This document shows positions 1 to 8,307 of a DNA stretch of 64,000 bases, piece after piece. The notes beneath the pieces were generated by a model. It was not told the origin of the DNA and ran no database searches. It saw only the letters and a list, made by a program, of their open reading frames with translations. The stretch lies in the NCBI RefSeq assembly GCF_028746185.1, contig NZ_JAQIVH010000055.1, forward strand, positions 310,001 through 374,000. The letters run 5' to 3'. Positions within the stretch are counted from its first letter, which is position 1, and each line of letters begins with the position of its first letter. The position numbers and the translations under genes were made by a program. Source of the DNA: Paenibacillus_E qinlingensis (GTDB taxonomy: Bacteria; Bacillota; Bacilli; Paenibacillales; NBRC-103111).

Positions 1-1224
1 AAGGTTCCCCATCCGATTCGGTGGCAGAACGTTACCAGCATCATCTATAATAGCGGCATCAACACCCGGAATTGGACGTCCCATAGAGCCTGGTTTAATC
101 GTCATGGATGGATAGTTACAAATCAACTGTCCGCCTGTCTCTGTCATCCACCACGTGTCGTGAATACGTTGATTATAAACCTTCATACCCCATCTGACGA
201 CTTCTGGATTCAATGGTTCTCCCACACTCAATACATGACGAAGTGCTGACAAATCATAACTTGCAGAAACATCATCGCCAGCCCCCATCAACATACGGAA
301 AGCCGTTGGTGCACTGTACCAAACGGTTACTTTATACTTCTGAAGTGTATTGTACCAATCCTGTGGACTGAAACGTCCTCCGCGGATTACATTCGTCGCA
401 CCATTCAACCATGGAGCGAAAATCCCGTAGGAAGTCCCTGTAACCCAACCTGGATCTGCCGTACACCAGTAGATATCATCTTCTTTTAAATCAAGGACAA
501 TTTGTCCCGTATAATAGTGCTGCAACATCGCATTTTGAACGTGGAATACACCTTTCGGTTTCCCTGTTGACCCCGAAGTATAATGAATAATTAATCCATC
601 TTCGCGATCCAACCATTCAATTTCAAGTTCTGTAGAAGCATTGGCCATTTCCTTATGATAATCAACTTGTCCTTCACCAAGCTCGATGTTCTCCCCAACT
701 AGGATCACATGCTTCAAGTGTGGAAGTTCACTATATGGCACACGTGATAATTGACTAGGCGTCGTGATAATCGCAACCGCTTCACTATCCGCCAATCGAT
801 CACGAACTGCAGTTTCCATGAAAGCTTCAAAAAGCGGTCCAACAACTGCGCCTACTTTGAGCGATCCTAGTAAAGAATAATACAGTTCAGGTGTCCGCGG
901 CATGAAAATGAAAACGCGCTCGCCCTTACCAATGCCTAGATTTCTAAGCACATTACCAAACTGATTGGATCTTTCTTTCATTTGTCCAAAAGTAATCGCT
1001 TCATCTCGCGTGCTGTCACTGTAGTACAAAGCGATTTTGTCCTTTTTCTCGCCTTCCGCATGACGGTCAATGGCTTCATAAGCCATATTCACTTTGCCTG
1101 TTTCGTACCAGGAGAAGTTTTTCTCGATGTCTGCCCAATCAAATGTCGCATGTGTTTGTTCGTAATTAGCCATGTTTGGATTAAGGGATACTGATTTAAT
1201 GAGTTCATCTTTAATTTGATCCAT
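1..1224 (-). CDS. acsA: Acetyl-CoA synthetase (AMP-forming), N-terminal part; runs off the window
   Basis: Activates acetate to acetyl-CoA through acetyl-AMP in the cytosol. I translated the reverse strand from the ATG at 1224; about 408 codons are present and the C-terminal third lies beyond base 1. The adenylate-forming signature YTSGSTGKPKGV is at about residues 215-226, followed by the WCTADPGWVTGTSYG and DTWWMTETGG motifs of this family. A GAGGAGGG ribosome binding site precedes the ATG. It is divergent from acuA/acuC, whose products in Bacillus subtilis acetylate and deacetylate AcsA, so the context supports the call. A cre-like element and an extended -10 promoter lie just upstream. 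Confidence 0.95.
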   Translation of the reverse strand, partial: MDQIKDELIKSVSLNPNMANYEQTHATFDWADIEKNFSWYETGKVNMAYEAIDRHAEGEKKDKIALYYSDSTRDEAITFGQMKERSNQFGNVLRNLGIGKGERVFIFMPRTPELYYSLLGSLKVGAVVGPLFEAFMETAVRDRLADSEAVAIITTPSQLSRVPYSELPHLKHVILVGENIELGEGQVDYHKEMANASTELEIEWLDREDGLIIHYTSGSTGKPKGVFHVQNAMLQHYYTGQIVLDLKEDDIYWCTADPGWVTGTSYGIFAPWLNGATNVIRGGRFSPQDWYNTLQKYKVTVWYSAPTAFRMLMGAGDDVSASYDLSALRHVLSVGEPLNPEVVRWGMKVYNQRIHDTWWMTETGGQLICNYPSMTIKPGSMGRPIPGVDAAIIDDAGNVLPPNRMGNL

Positions 1225-1247
1225 AAACGTAAAACCCTCCTCACGAA

Positions 1248-1262
1248 ATAAACCGCTTTCAC
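1248..1262 (-). promoter_or_regulatory. cre-like CcpA operator in the acsA leader
   Basis: The minus strand reads GTGAAAGCGGTTTAT, matching the cre consensus WTGNAANCGNWNNCW at all but the first W and the penultimate C. It lies downstream of the acsA -10 and 24 bases upstream of the start codon, a roadblock-type position. ccpA is 3 kb away, and acsA is a known CcpA target in Bacillus subtilis. The site itself is an inference. Confidence 0.45.
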
Positions 1263-1309
1263 TTTACTGATGAATTCGAGCAAAATGTGATCGATTTTTG
1301 ACATGTTCT

Positions 1310-1318
1310 ATTATAACA
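1310..1318 (-). promoter_or_regulatory. Extended -10 promoter of acsA
   Basis: On the minus strand the sequence reads TGTTATAAT, a TGn-extended sigma-A -10, about 85 bases before the acsA start. No good -35 hexamer is visible 17-18 bases upstream, which is common for extended -10 promoters. Confidence 0.5.
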
Positions 1319-1539
1319 CACTCAGAATATTTCGCCTACGTTTAAGTTTTGCTATGATTTCAAACAAAAGTTTGGTATAAAATTACTATGAATCCAAAAT
1401 AAATGACTACACCGTCCTTCATGGGCGTTACGCATTTATGGAGAAATGCAGCCGACTACTTATGTGAAACATATAAACTCTTATATTTTTAGTAAAGGAA
1501 ACGCCCATCATGCTGTTTTTTAGAAGGAGAGCCAAGGTT

Positions 1540-2178
1540 ATGCAGCATATCAAAATCTACCACTCACAAAGCTTGCGCACTGCTCCCGATCAACCTGAAA
1601 TTATAATTGAGGGTCCCGTTTCTCCAGAAAAATTGCAGGAACTCACGATGCACGCAAAGCTAGATGCCTTCCGTCGGCCGAAAGAACAACTCGAAGCACT
1701 CATCGAAATTGCTGGGCTACCCGAAGGACGAATTATTCTAGCTAGGGATGGAACCACCATTGTGGGTTACGTCACTTTCCATTATGCAGATGAAATTGAG
1801 CGATGGTCGCAAGGAAATATGAAGGATTTAATTGAACTTGGCGCCATTGAGGTCGCTGATGATTACAGATCGATTGGTTTAGGTAAAAAAATGATTCAAC
1901 TGGCATTTGAAGAAGATCAAATGGAAAATGTTATTTGCTTCACAACGGAATATTATTGGCATTGGGATTTGGAAACGAGTAAATTAACCGTTTGGGAATA
2001 TCGTCAAATGATGGAAAAGCTAATGAAAAGCATCGATATGATCTGGTTCGCAACCGATGATCCAGAAATTTGCTCCCATCCCGCCAACTGTCTGATGGTG
2101 AGGATCGGAAAGCAAGTACCCATCTCGTCGGTCGAGCAGTTTGATCGTGTGCGTTTTCAGCAGCGCTTTATGTATTAG
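1540..2178 (+). CDS. acuA: Acetoin utilization protein AcuA, GNAT protein acetyltransferase
   Basis: GNAT-fold acetyltransferase that, in Bacillus subtilis, inactivates AcsA by acetylating its active-site lysine. The 212-residue length matches the family (about 210). Family-typical blocks include IIEGPVSPE near the N terminus, the acetyl-CoA-binding region with DDYRSIGLGKKMI, and TTEYYWHWDL. A longer frame begins at 1510, but the ATG at 1540 has an AGAAGGAGAG ribosome binding site at proper distance and matches the known N terminus (MQHIKIYHS). It is followed by acuC after about 67 bases. No acuB lies between them, unlike the acuABC operon of Bacillus subtilis. Confidence 0.95.
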   Translation: MQHIKIYHSQSLRTAPDQPEIIIEGPVSPEKLQELTMHAKLDAFRRPKEQLEALIEIAGLPEGRIILARDGTTIVGYVTFHYADEIERWSQGNMKDLIELGAIEVADDYRSIGLGKKMIQLAFEEDQMENVICFTTEYYWHWDLETSKLTVWEYRQMMEKLMKSIDMIWFATDDPEICSHPANCLMVRIGKQVPISSVEQFDRVRFQQRFMY

Positions 2179-2245
2179 CTCCATGAGATGCAGTTAGTAG
2201 CAGATCTTCAAACGAAATTGTTAGCCAATTCGGGGGAATTTGGAA

Positions 2246-3433
2246 ATGGACATGAAGTTTACGGAACCTGTGTTTATCTATGATGATCAAGAAATTCAAT
2301 ATAAATTTAATGATACGCATCCTTTTAATCAGGATCGTCTCATTATGACCGTTGATTTGCTGCGTAAATCTGGCGCACTTCCAGACAACGCGGTACTTAC
2401 GTCTCGCTCAGCGACGGATGCAGAACTCTTGCGGGTGCATTCAGCTACTTATATCGAGGCAGTGAAAGCATTAAGTGCAGCCGTTCCTGACGAGAGCTGG
2501 GTGCGTGAAGCAACCCGTTTCGGACTAGACACAGACGATACGCCCTACTTCCCCGGGATGCACGACATCACAGCGAAGGTCGTAGGCGGTTCTATCCTTG
2601 CCGTAGACCTCGTAATGTCTGGCCAAGCGCCGCATGCCTTACACTTAGGCGGCGGCCTCCACCACGCCCTGCAGAGCAAGGGTGCGGGCTTCTGCGTCTA
2701 TAACGACGCATCTGCAGCGATCGCTTACGCTAAAGAGAAGTATGGCGCTAAGGTGCTCTACATCGACACGGACGTGCATCACGGCGATGGTGTGCAGTGG
2801 AGTTTCTACGCCGACCCGCAGGTCGGCACGTTGTCCATTCATGAGACGGGGAAATATTTATTCCCCGGCACTGGGGCAGTGAACGAACGCGGAGAAGGCG
2901 ACGCGTTCGGAACGAGTGTGAACATTCCGGTGGAGCCCTACACCGAGGATGATTCTTGGCTGGAATGTTTCAGCGAGGTCTTGACCGAGCTGATCGCCCG
3001 CTTCCAGCCGGACGTCATTATCTCGCAGCATGGGTGCGACGCCCATGCTTTCGACCCGCTCGCGCATGTGCATTGCTCCATGCGCGTGTACAAGGCCATG
3101 CCCGAGCTTATCCATCGACTTGCGCACCAATGGTGCGAAGGTCGGTGGGTCGCGCTCGGGGGCGGCGGGTACGACATCTGGCGCGTCGTACCGCGGGCTT
3201 GGAGCCTGCTCTGGCTCGTGATGAGCGAGCAGGCGATTGTGGGTCAGCTGGAGGCGGAGCCCCAGCTGAGGCTGCCTCAGGCGTGGCTAGACGCCTGGCA
3301 GGGCAAGAGCCCCGTCCCACTCGTGGAAACGTGGCTCGACCCGGTCGAAGCTTGGGCGCCGATTCCAAGGCGCCAAGTAATCACGGAGAAGAATCGACAA
3401 ACAAAGGAACTCGCAATGATGTATTTAAAATAA
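2246..3433 (+). CDS. acuC: AcuC, class I/II histone-deacetylase-like protein deacetylase
   Basis: Zn-dependent deacetylase expected to remove the acetyl group from AcsA and reactivate it. HDAC-fold marks: HLGGGLHHA (about 133-141), the metal-site motif DTDVHHGDG (about 174-182), SIHETGKYLFPGTG, and the GGGGYD loop near residue 310. Length about 395, against roughly 387 in Bacillus subtilis. Possible starts are TTG 2240, ATG 2246 and ATG 2252; GGGGGAA at 2232-2238 fits ATG 2246 best. Base composition changes sharply inside the gene: 28% GC at 2281-2340 but 70% at 3121-3180, so several spurious frames open across the 3' half. Confidence 0.95.
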   Translation: MDMKFTEPVFIYDDQEIQYKFNDTHPFNQDRLIMTVDLLRKSGALPDNAVLTSRSATDAELLRVHSATYIEAVKALSAAVPDESWVREATRFGLDTDDTPYFPGMHDITAKVVGGSILAVDLVMSGQAPHALHLGGGLHHALQSKGAGFCVYNDASAAIAYAKEKYGAKVLYIDTDVHHGDGVQWSFYADPQVGTLSIHETGKYLFPGTGAVNERGEGDAFGTSVNIPVEPYTEDDSWLECFSEVLTELIARFQPDVIISQHGCDAHAFDPLAHVHCSMRVYKAMPELIHRLAHQWCEGRWVALGGGGYDIWRVVPRAWSLLWLVMSEQAIVGQLEAEPQLRLPQAWLDAWQGKSPVPLVETWLDPVEAWAPIPRRQVITEKNRQTKELAMMYLK

Positions 3434-3451
3434 ATCTTTCCGAAATCAAGA

Positions 3452-3493
3452 AAAGCTCAGATCACCGCCAACTAGGCGATGCTCTGAGCTTTA
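3452..3493. terminator. Bidirectional terminator between acuC and mtnN
   Basis: Eighteen-base inverted arms (AAAGCTCAGA... / ...TCTGAGCTTT) with two mismatches and a short loop lie between two convergent genes. T/A tracts flank both sides. Confidence 0.8.
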
Positions 3494-3511
3494 TTCGTGA
3501 GGAGCTAATCT

Positions 3512-4213
3512 TTACAGCTGCTTCACCATATCTTCGACCATTTTATACGAATTCTCCGATGCAATCACCGTAAACTCAGCGAAATTCACATGCGCAGAAC
3601 CATCTGCTTTGTCGGACATGGAGCGCAAGACAACATAAGGAATGCTATTCATCGCACATACTTGCGCAACAGACGATCCTTCCATCTCTACACAAACACC
3701 GTTCAGCTCTTGATACAGACTAGCTACCACTTCACGGCTTGCGATGAATTGGTCGCCTGATAGTACTCTTCCCTGCTTCACTTTACCTGCAAACAATTTC
3801 TCTCCCGAAGCTACGGCTAGCTCTACGAGCTTACGATCTGCTGCGTACACCGAGTTCTCAGCATAAGGAATTACGCCGCGCGGAAATCCGAGTGCTGTCA
3901 CATCCATATCGTGCTGTACACACTCCGTGGAGATAACGAGATCGCCGATTTGCAATTCAGGATCTAATGCCCCAGCAACGCCAGTGAAGATAACAGCTTC
4001 TACACCAAACTGATCAATTAGAATTTGCGTAGTTACTGCAGCATTCACTTTCCCTACGCCTGTGCGACAGACAACAACATTTTTACCGAAATAAGTACCT
4101 TCTCGAAAGGTAATGCCTGCCTTTACCGTTTCGTTTATATCTGTCATATGAGCAACAAGCAGCTCAATTTCTTCATTCATTGCTCCGATTAATGCGATTT
4201 TGTTCCAAGTCAT
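3512..4213 (-). CDS. mtnN: 5'-methylthioadenosine/S-adenosylhomocysteine nucleosidase
   Basis: Cleaves adenine from methylthioadenosine and S-adenosylhomocysteine in the methionine-salvage and activated-methyl cycles; cytosolic. Family marks are IGAMNEEIELL at the N terminus with the catalytic Glu, the glycine-rich VCRTGVGKVNAA segment, TGVAGALDPEL, CVEMEGSSVAQ for substrate binding, and SDKADG with the catalytic Asp. The frame extends 30 codons further upstream to 4303, but the ATG at 4213 has an AGAGGGA ribosome binding site and gives the usual length of 233 residues; the extension overlaps the ccpA terminator. Confidence 0.95.
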   Translation of the reverse strand: MTWNKIALIGAMNEEIELLVAHMTDINETVKAGITFREGTYFGKNVVVCRTGVGKVNAAVTTQILIDQFGVEAVIFTGVAGALDPELQIGDLVISTECVQHDMDVTALGFPRGVIPYAENSVYAADRKLVELAVASGEKLFAGKVKQGRVLSGDQFIASREVVASLYQELNGVCVEMEGSSVAQVCAMNSIPYVVLRSMSDKADGSAHVNFAEFTVIASENSYKMVEDMVKQL

Positions 4214-4245
4214 ATTGATTTCCCTCTCTCTCTTCCTACATGAGA

Positions 4246-4300
4246 AAACCTCTATCGCATCTCTTCCAGGATGGAAGGACACGATTAGAGGTTTATTTTT
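4246..4300 (-). terminator. Terminator downstream of ccpA
   Basis: Arms AAACCTCTATCG (4246-4257) and CGATTAGAGGTTT (4282-4294) form a stem with one unpaired base. It lies directly after the ccpA stop on the minus strand. The plus-strand side has a better T run (ATTTTT) than the minus side, so termination may be leaky toward mtnN. Confidence 0.6.
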
Positions 4301-4303
4301 CAC

Positions 4304-5311
4304 TTAAGCTCGAGCTTTAACCGAATGACGATTAATGATTTCATGCGGTAAAATAACTTGCATATTTTCTGTTGATTCTTTATTCATCAGCTTCGTCAGT
4401 AGTCGCATCGACACCGCTCCGATATCATACATCGGTTGAGCTACCGTCGTTAAAGTCGGTCTGACCATGGATGCCATACGGATATTATCCACACTGATTA
4501 CAGCGATATCCTCAGGAACACGAAGTCCATTGTCTTGAATCGTATGAATAGCGCCAATCGCCATTTCATCCGTTGCCGAGAAAATAGCAGACGGTTTAGG
4601 AGAAAGCTCCAAGAAATAGTTGACTGCATCCACACTTGACTCATAACGGTAGTTACCAATTCGTACATACTCATCACGAACTGGAATACCAGCCGTTTCA
4701 AGCGCGCGTTTGTAACCTTGATATCTAGCGAAGCCATTCGCTGGATCCTGTAGAGTTCCAGAAATCATGGCAATATCGCGATGCCCTGCTTCAATCAGTA
4801 CGTTCACTGCATCAAAGGCAGCTGCCTCATGATCAATATCAACGGATGCCATCGCTTGATTCTCATCCTTCGTGCCACAAAGGACAACCGGAACGGATGA
4901 TGTACGGAAAGCTTGAATATGTTCTTCCGTCACAACACCACCCATGAAGAGCAACCCATCAACTTGTTTCTCAAGCAATGTGTTGATTACACGAATTTCT
5001 TTCTCTTTCTTCTTGTCCGCATTACACAAAATAATATTGTAATGGTACATATTCGCGATATCCTCAATTCCACGCGCTACTTCAGCAAAAATAGAATTGG
5101 ATATATCGGGAATAACAACGCCAACCGTTGTCGTCTTTTTACTTGCTAATCCTCTAGCTACCGCATTTGGACGGTAACCCAATCGTTCAATGGCTTCAAA
5201 AACTTTCTTACGTGTTTGCGGCTTCACGTTCGGGTTATTATTAACGACCCGAGATACGGTTGCCATGGAAACGCCTGCTTCTCTCGCTACATCATAAATG
5301 GTTACGGTCAC
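4304..5311 (-). CDS. ccpA: Catabolite control protein A (LacI/GalR family)
   Basis: Global carbon catabolite regulator that binds cre sites with HPr(Ser-P). The N terminus VTIYDVAREAGVSMATVSR is the LacI-type helix-turn-helix, followed by the hinge ARGLASKKTTTVGVVIPD and a periplasmic-binding-like effector domain ending in DIGAVSMRLLTKLMNKE, nearly as in Bacillus subtilis CcpA. The frame opens at 5332, but a GGAGAG site seven bases before the GTG at 5311 sets a 335-residue product, the family length (334 in B. subtilis). It sits close to acsA/acuA/acuC, which are known CcpA targets, and cre-like sites occur elsewhere in this window. Confidence 0.95.
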   Translation of the reverse strand: MTVTIYDVAREAGVSMATVSRVVNNNPNVKPQTRKKVFEAIERLGYRPNAVARGLASKKTTTVGVVIPDISNSIFAEVARGIEDIANMYHYNIILCNADKKKEKEIRVINTLLEKQVDGLLFMGGVVTEEHIQAFRTSSVPVVLCGTKDENQAMASVDIDHEAAAFDAVNVLIEAGHRDIAMISGTLQDPANGFARYQGYKRALETAGIPVRDEYVRIGNYRYESSVDAVNYFLELSPKPSAIFSATDEMAIGAIHTIQDNGLRVPEDIAVISVDNIRMASMVRPTLTTVAQPMYDIGAVSMRLLTKLMNKESTENMQVILPHEIINRHSVKARA

Positions 5312-5395
5312 GGTTACTCTCTCCATTTTCACAAGTATTCTGCGAACCTAGTATATTATCGTTATGATACGACAAATTAATCCATCTTGCAATGC

Positions 5396-5429
5396 AAAAT
5401 GAAAATGCTTTGAAAATAATTTTCATTTT
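5396..5429. promoter_or_regulatory. Perfect 11-base inverted repeat upstream of ccpA
   Basis: AAAATGAAAAT (5396-5406) and ATTTTCATTTT (5419-5429) are exact reverse complements separated by 12 bases, with a smaller palindrome GAAAATAATTTTC nested at the right side. It lies about 85 bases upstream of the ccpA start, between ccpA and the zinc-ribbon gene. It could be an operator or an AT-rich promoter element; its function is unknown. Confidence 0.35.
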
Positions 5430-5459
5430 ATTTTCAAAAGGGTCACAAATAGAATAAAA

Positions 5460-5482
5460 GCCAACCTCTTGTCGAGATTGGC
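5460..5482 (-). terminator. Terminator of the zinc-ribbon gene
   Basis: On the minus strand GCCAATCTC-GACAA-GAGGTTGGC is followed by TTTTATT, ten bases after the stop codon at 5492. Confidence 0.7.
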
Positions 5483-5491
5483 AGCCCATTT

Positions 5492-5899
5492 TTAGGTTGA
5501 AATTGCGCTTTGAGTAATTTGAGATAACCGTTTACGAATTTCCTCAGCCCATGGCTCATCGCCTAGCGATTGCGCTAGCAATAAGATGTCCAACAGCTCA
5601 TTGATTCGTTCCTCCACAATTTTCTCCATAGAATCATTCATACGCTCTTTTTCTGTTACTTTCAATAGCAGAAAGGCAACCTCCGAAACTTCATGGAAGA
5701 AGAATTGCTGCTTCTCTGGTTTACTCCCCAACCTACCGATCAGACCGGTAAGTTCAGGCTTTACATGAGGTACAACCTCACTTCGTCCACAGCCCTCACA
5801 GGAATAGATAGGAACATTCTCAATATCTACTTTACTTTGATAAATAACCGTGCGCAGACGAAGGTTCATTGTGCGTCCGCACTTACAATACTTTTGCAT
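5492..5899 (-). CDS. YgiT-type zinc-ribbon protein of unknown function
   Basis: A 135-residue cytosolic protein. The N terminus carries CKCGRTM and then CEGCGRSEVVP about 30 residues later, a CxC...CxxC zinc ribbon like that of YgiT/MqsA-type proteins. The remainder is helical and acidic and lacks the helix-turn-helix that a true MqsA antitoxin would have, and there is no MqsR-type toxin next to it. GAAGGAG precedes the ATG. It probably occurs widely in Paenibacillus-type genomes (from memory); its role is unknown. Confidence 0.7.
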   Translation of the reverse strand: MQKYCKCGRTMNLRLRTVIYQSKVDIENVPIYSCEGCGRSEVVPHVKPELTGLIGRLGSKPEKQQFFFHEVSEVAFLLLKVTEKERMNDSMEKIVEERINELLDILLLAQSLGDEPWAEEIRKRLSQITQSAIST

Positions 5900-6023
5900 T
5901 CTAACACTCCTTCACTGACAGGCGGCATGTACATTAGTTGCTTGTACTATGTTATTCTACGATGTCATCAGATTTCCTTCTGATCGATACATAGTAGTTT
6001 TTGCCACCTTTGGAAGCGAGATG

Positions 6024-6566
6024 TTACTTTACCTGTTGTTTGCTAAACGAGATCACTTCATCCACAAAACGTTTGGAAAATGCCGGAAGATCTGGTGGTC
6101 TACGCCCTGAAATGATGTTGCGATCCACGACCACTTCTTCATCCACCCAAATGGCCCCAGCATTTTCGATATCGTCGCGAATGCCTGGCGTGGACGTCAT
6201 CGTGTAGCCTTGAACGATTTTGGCAGAAATCAAAACCCAGCCTGCATGACAAATTTGCGCGATCGGCTTCACATCGGCATGAAACTCTTGCGTTAGTCTA
6301 AGCACATCGGCATAACGACGAAGCTTGTCTGGTGCCCAACCACCAGGTACATAAAGCCCAACATAATCCGAAGATTTCACTTCATCGAATGCATAGTCCG
6401 TCGTGATGGGTACGCCATATTTGCCGTGATATACAGTCTTCGCTTTGGGTCCAACGATATCTACAACTGCTCCTGCTTCGCGCAACCGGTAAACAGGATA
6501 CCACATTTCCAAATCTTCAAATTCTTCATCAACAAAGGCTAGCACCTTCATACCTGCTAATTCCAT
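6024..6566 (-). CDS. DJ-1/PfpI family protein
   Basis: A 180-residue single-domain protein of the DJ-1/PfpI superfamily (proteases, glyoxalases, deglycases; general stress proteins). The nucleophile elbow is AQICHAGW with Cys106 and adjacent His107, and acidic residues at EEFEDLE (14-20) supply the conserved Glu. The YVPGGWAPDKLR loop and SGRRPPDLPAF match PfpI/YraA-type members. AGGAGGT precedes the ATG. It follows the Enzyme I gene by a single base, so it is the last gene of the PTS operon, perhaps protecting against dicarbonyls produced from sugar phosphates (inference). Confidence 0.88.
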   Translation of the reverse strand: MELAGMKVLAFVDEEFEDLEMWYPVYRLREAGAVVDIVGPKAKTVYHGKYGVPITTDYAFDEVKSSDYVGLYVPGGWAPDKLRRYADVLRLTQEFHADVKPIAQICHAGWVLISAKIVQGYTMTSTPGIRDDIENAGAIWVDEEVVVDRNIISGRRPPDLPAFSKRFVDEVISFSKQQVK

Positions 6567-6567
6567 A

Positions 6568-8307
6568 CTAATTACCTCCTACAATGGATTCCGTTTGTTC
6601 TGTTTGAGCAAGCAGCTCCAAGATTTCATCACTCGTTTTGCAAACTAAAATACGATCTACTAATGCCTTGCATGTCGCGGCATCACTGCTAAGTAACCTA
6701 TGCTTGACTTGCAAGAGCGTCTGAACCGATATGCTCAGCTCTTCAATGCCCAGTCCAAGCCAAATCGGCAGAGCTCGAATATCTCCAGCCATTTCCCCGC
6801 ATACGCCTACAGGAATGCCAACACGCTTGCCTGCGTCGATCACGAGTTTAAGTAATCGAATAACGGCCGGATGATAAGGATTATATAAGTGCGCGATATT
6901 CTCATTCATTCGATCAACTGCTAGAACATATTGAACTAGGTCATTCGTACCGATACTCATGAAATTCACTTCGCTGGCAAGAACATCAGCTATGATGGCA
7001 GCAGCTGGTACTTCGATTGTAAGTCCAACCTCAATATTAGCATTATAAGGCACACCAAGACTACTTAGCTCCAGCTTCGCTCTTTCCAAGTGCGCTTTCG
7101 CTTGACGCACCTCTTCTATGGAGGTCACCATTGGATACATAATCTTCACATTCCCATAATGACTAGCTCTTAAGATCGCTCTTAACTGCGTCATAAAGAG
7201 ATCCGTTCGATCCAGAGAGATACGAATGGCCCGGTATCCAAGGAAAGGATTATCTTCCTTGGCAAGCGGCATATAGTCCAGCTTCTTGTCCCCGCCAATG
7301 TCCAGCGTTCGGATTACGATTGGACGTCCTTTGAGCTGCATGGCCGCGTGACGGTAAACCTCAAATTGTTCCTCTTCACTAGGTAATGAATCTCGATCCA
7401 TATACAAATATTCTGTACGAAACAGCCCTACACCTGATGCGCCATTCCGCAATACTTGGTCAATTTCCATAACCGAATTAATATTCGCATGTAGATTAAC
7501 CAAGCTTCTATCTAATGTCAGCGGAGCCACATCGGCAATTTCTTGCAAACTTTCCTTGAACTCCAACCAGTTTTTCTTACGCGCTTGATAACGTTCTATC
7601 GTGATTTTATCCGGGTTAATATACAATGTGCCTTCTTGACCATCAATAATCAAGAAATCACCATTTTGAATAGGGCGCAGGAGCTTTCCTTCTAATCCAA
7701 GTACATAAGGAACAGACATCGCTCTGGCCATAATCGACACGTGCGAGTGCGTGCCTCCCAGAATTGTCAACAATCCTAGCACGTTCGTTGGATCCAGATG
7801 AGCAAGCTGTGAAGGGGTAAGCTCCTTCGCAACTAAAATATAAGGATGATCAATCGGCGGAACCGTTGTACTTGTATCCCCCAATAAATGCTTCAACAGA
7901 CGATTACCGACATCCTTAATATCTAAGGCACGTTCTTTCATGTATTCATCATCAATTAAATTAAACATTCCTACAAATTTATCGATGACTTCTTTCACCG
8001 CAACTTCTGCGGCTTTGTATTGCAATTCAATAATACCTTGAATCTCATTCATGAAAATGGGATCTTCCAAAATGGCCAAATGTGCATCAAAAATATAGGC
8101 TTGTTCTTGCCCTACAACTTCTTTGATTTCTTGTTTGATTAGCTCTAGCTCATCCTTGGAATGCCGAATGCCATCATACAATCGCTCGAATTCATAAGCT
8201 AAATCGGTCACATCGATCATTTTCTCTGGAAAATCCCATTCCCAAGTGGGAATAACAAACGCTTGACCCATTGCAATTCCCGATGACGCGCCTACACCTC
8301 TAATCAT
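6568..8307 (-). CDS. PTS Enzyme I (phosphoenolpyruvate-protein phosphotransferase), operon-dedicated copy
   Basis: Transfers phosphate from PEP to HPr. The 579 residues cover the HPr-binding helical domain, the phospho-His domain with GGTHSHVSIMAR (His189; the usual GGxTSH reads GGTHSH here), and the PEP-binding TIM barrel with GVGLFRTEYLY, RTLDIGGDK, FMSIGTNDLVQY and the catalytic Cys in VGVCGEMAGD. GGGGGGA precedes the ATG. Its start overlaps the stop of the NagE-type transporter by four bases (ATGA), implying translational coupling. No ptsH lies nearby, so it is probably a second Enzyme I rather than the general ptsHI copy. Confidence 0.93.
   Translation of the reverse strand: MIRGVGASSGIAMGQAFVIPTWEWDFPEKMIDVTDLAYEFERLYDGIRHSKDELELIKQEIKEVVGQEQAYIFDAHLAILEDPIFMNEIQGIIELQYKAAEVAVKEVIDKFVGMFNLIDDEYMKERALDIKDVGNRLLKHLLGDTSTTVPPIDHPYILVAKELTPSQLAHLDPTNVLGLLTILGGTHSHVSIMARAMSVPYVLGLEGKLLRPIQNGDFLIIDGQEGTLYINPDKITIERYQARKKNWLEFKESLQEIADVAPLTLDRSLVNLHANINSVMEIDQVLRNGASGVGLFRTEYLYMDRDSLPSEEEQFEVYRHAAMQLKGRPIVIRTLDIGGDKKLDYMPLAKEDNPFLGYRAIRISLDRTDLFMTQLRAILRASHYGNVKIMYPMVTSIEEVRQAKAHLERAKLELSSLGVPYNANIEVGLTIEVPAAAIIADVLASEVNFMSIGTNDLVQYVLAVDRMNENIAHLYNPYHPAVIRLLKLVIDAGKRVGIPVGVCGEMAGDIRALPIWLGLGIEELSISVQTLLQVKHRLLSSDAATCKALVDRILVCKTSDEILELLAQTEQTESIVGGN

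Larger units (their letters stand above)
1225..1539. other. Divergent regulatory region between acsA and acuA
   Basis: This 315-base stretch holds no credible gene. It contains an acsA promoter (extended -10 at 1310-1315 on the minus strand), a cre-like element, and near the acuA side a short palindrome CAAAC-AAAA-GTTTG at 1361-1374 directly followed by TATAAA. The palindrome overlaps where an acuA promoter would be expected, but no good -35 is visible. Confidence 0.6.

Noticed and set aside
1296..1316. Plus-strand TTGACA followed by TATAAC
   Set aside because: Only about 8-9 bases separate the two boxes; the same DNA read on the minus strand gives a good extended -10 for acsA.
2956..3573. 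205-codon open frame overlapping acuC in another phase
   Set aside because: It lies within the GC-rich half of acuC, lacks a ribosome binding site, and encodes an Arg/Ala-rich sequence with no domain; an artefact of high GC.
5492..5899. MqsRA-like toxin-antitoxin system
   Set aside because: The zinc ribbon is present but there is no helix-turn-helix domain and no toxin gene next to it.
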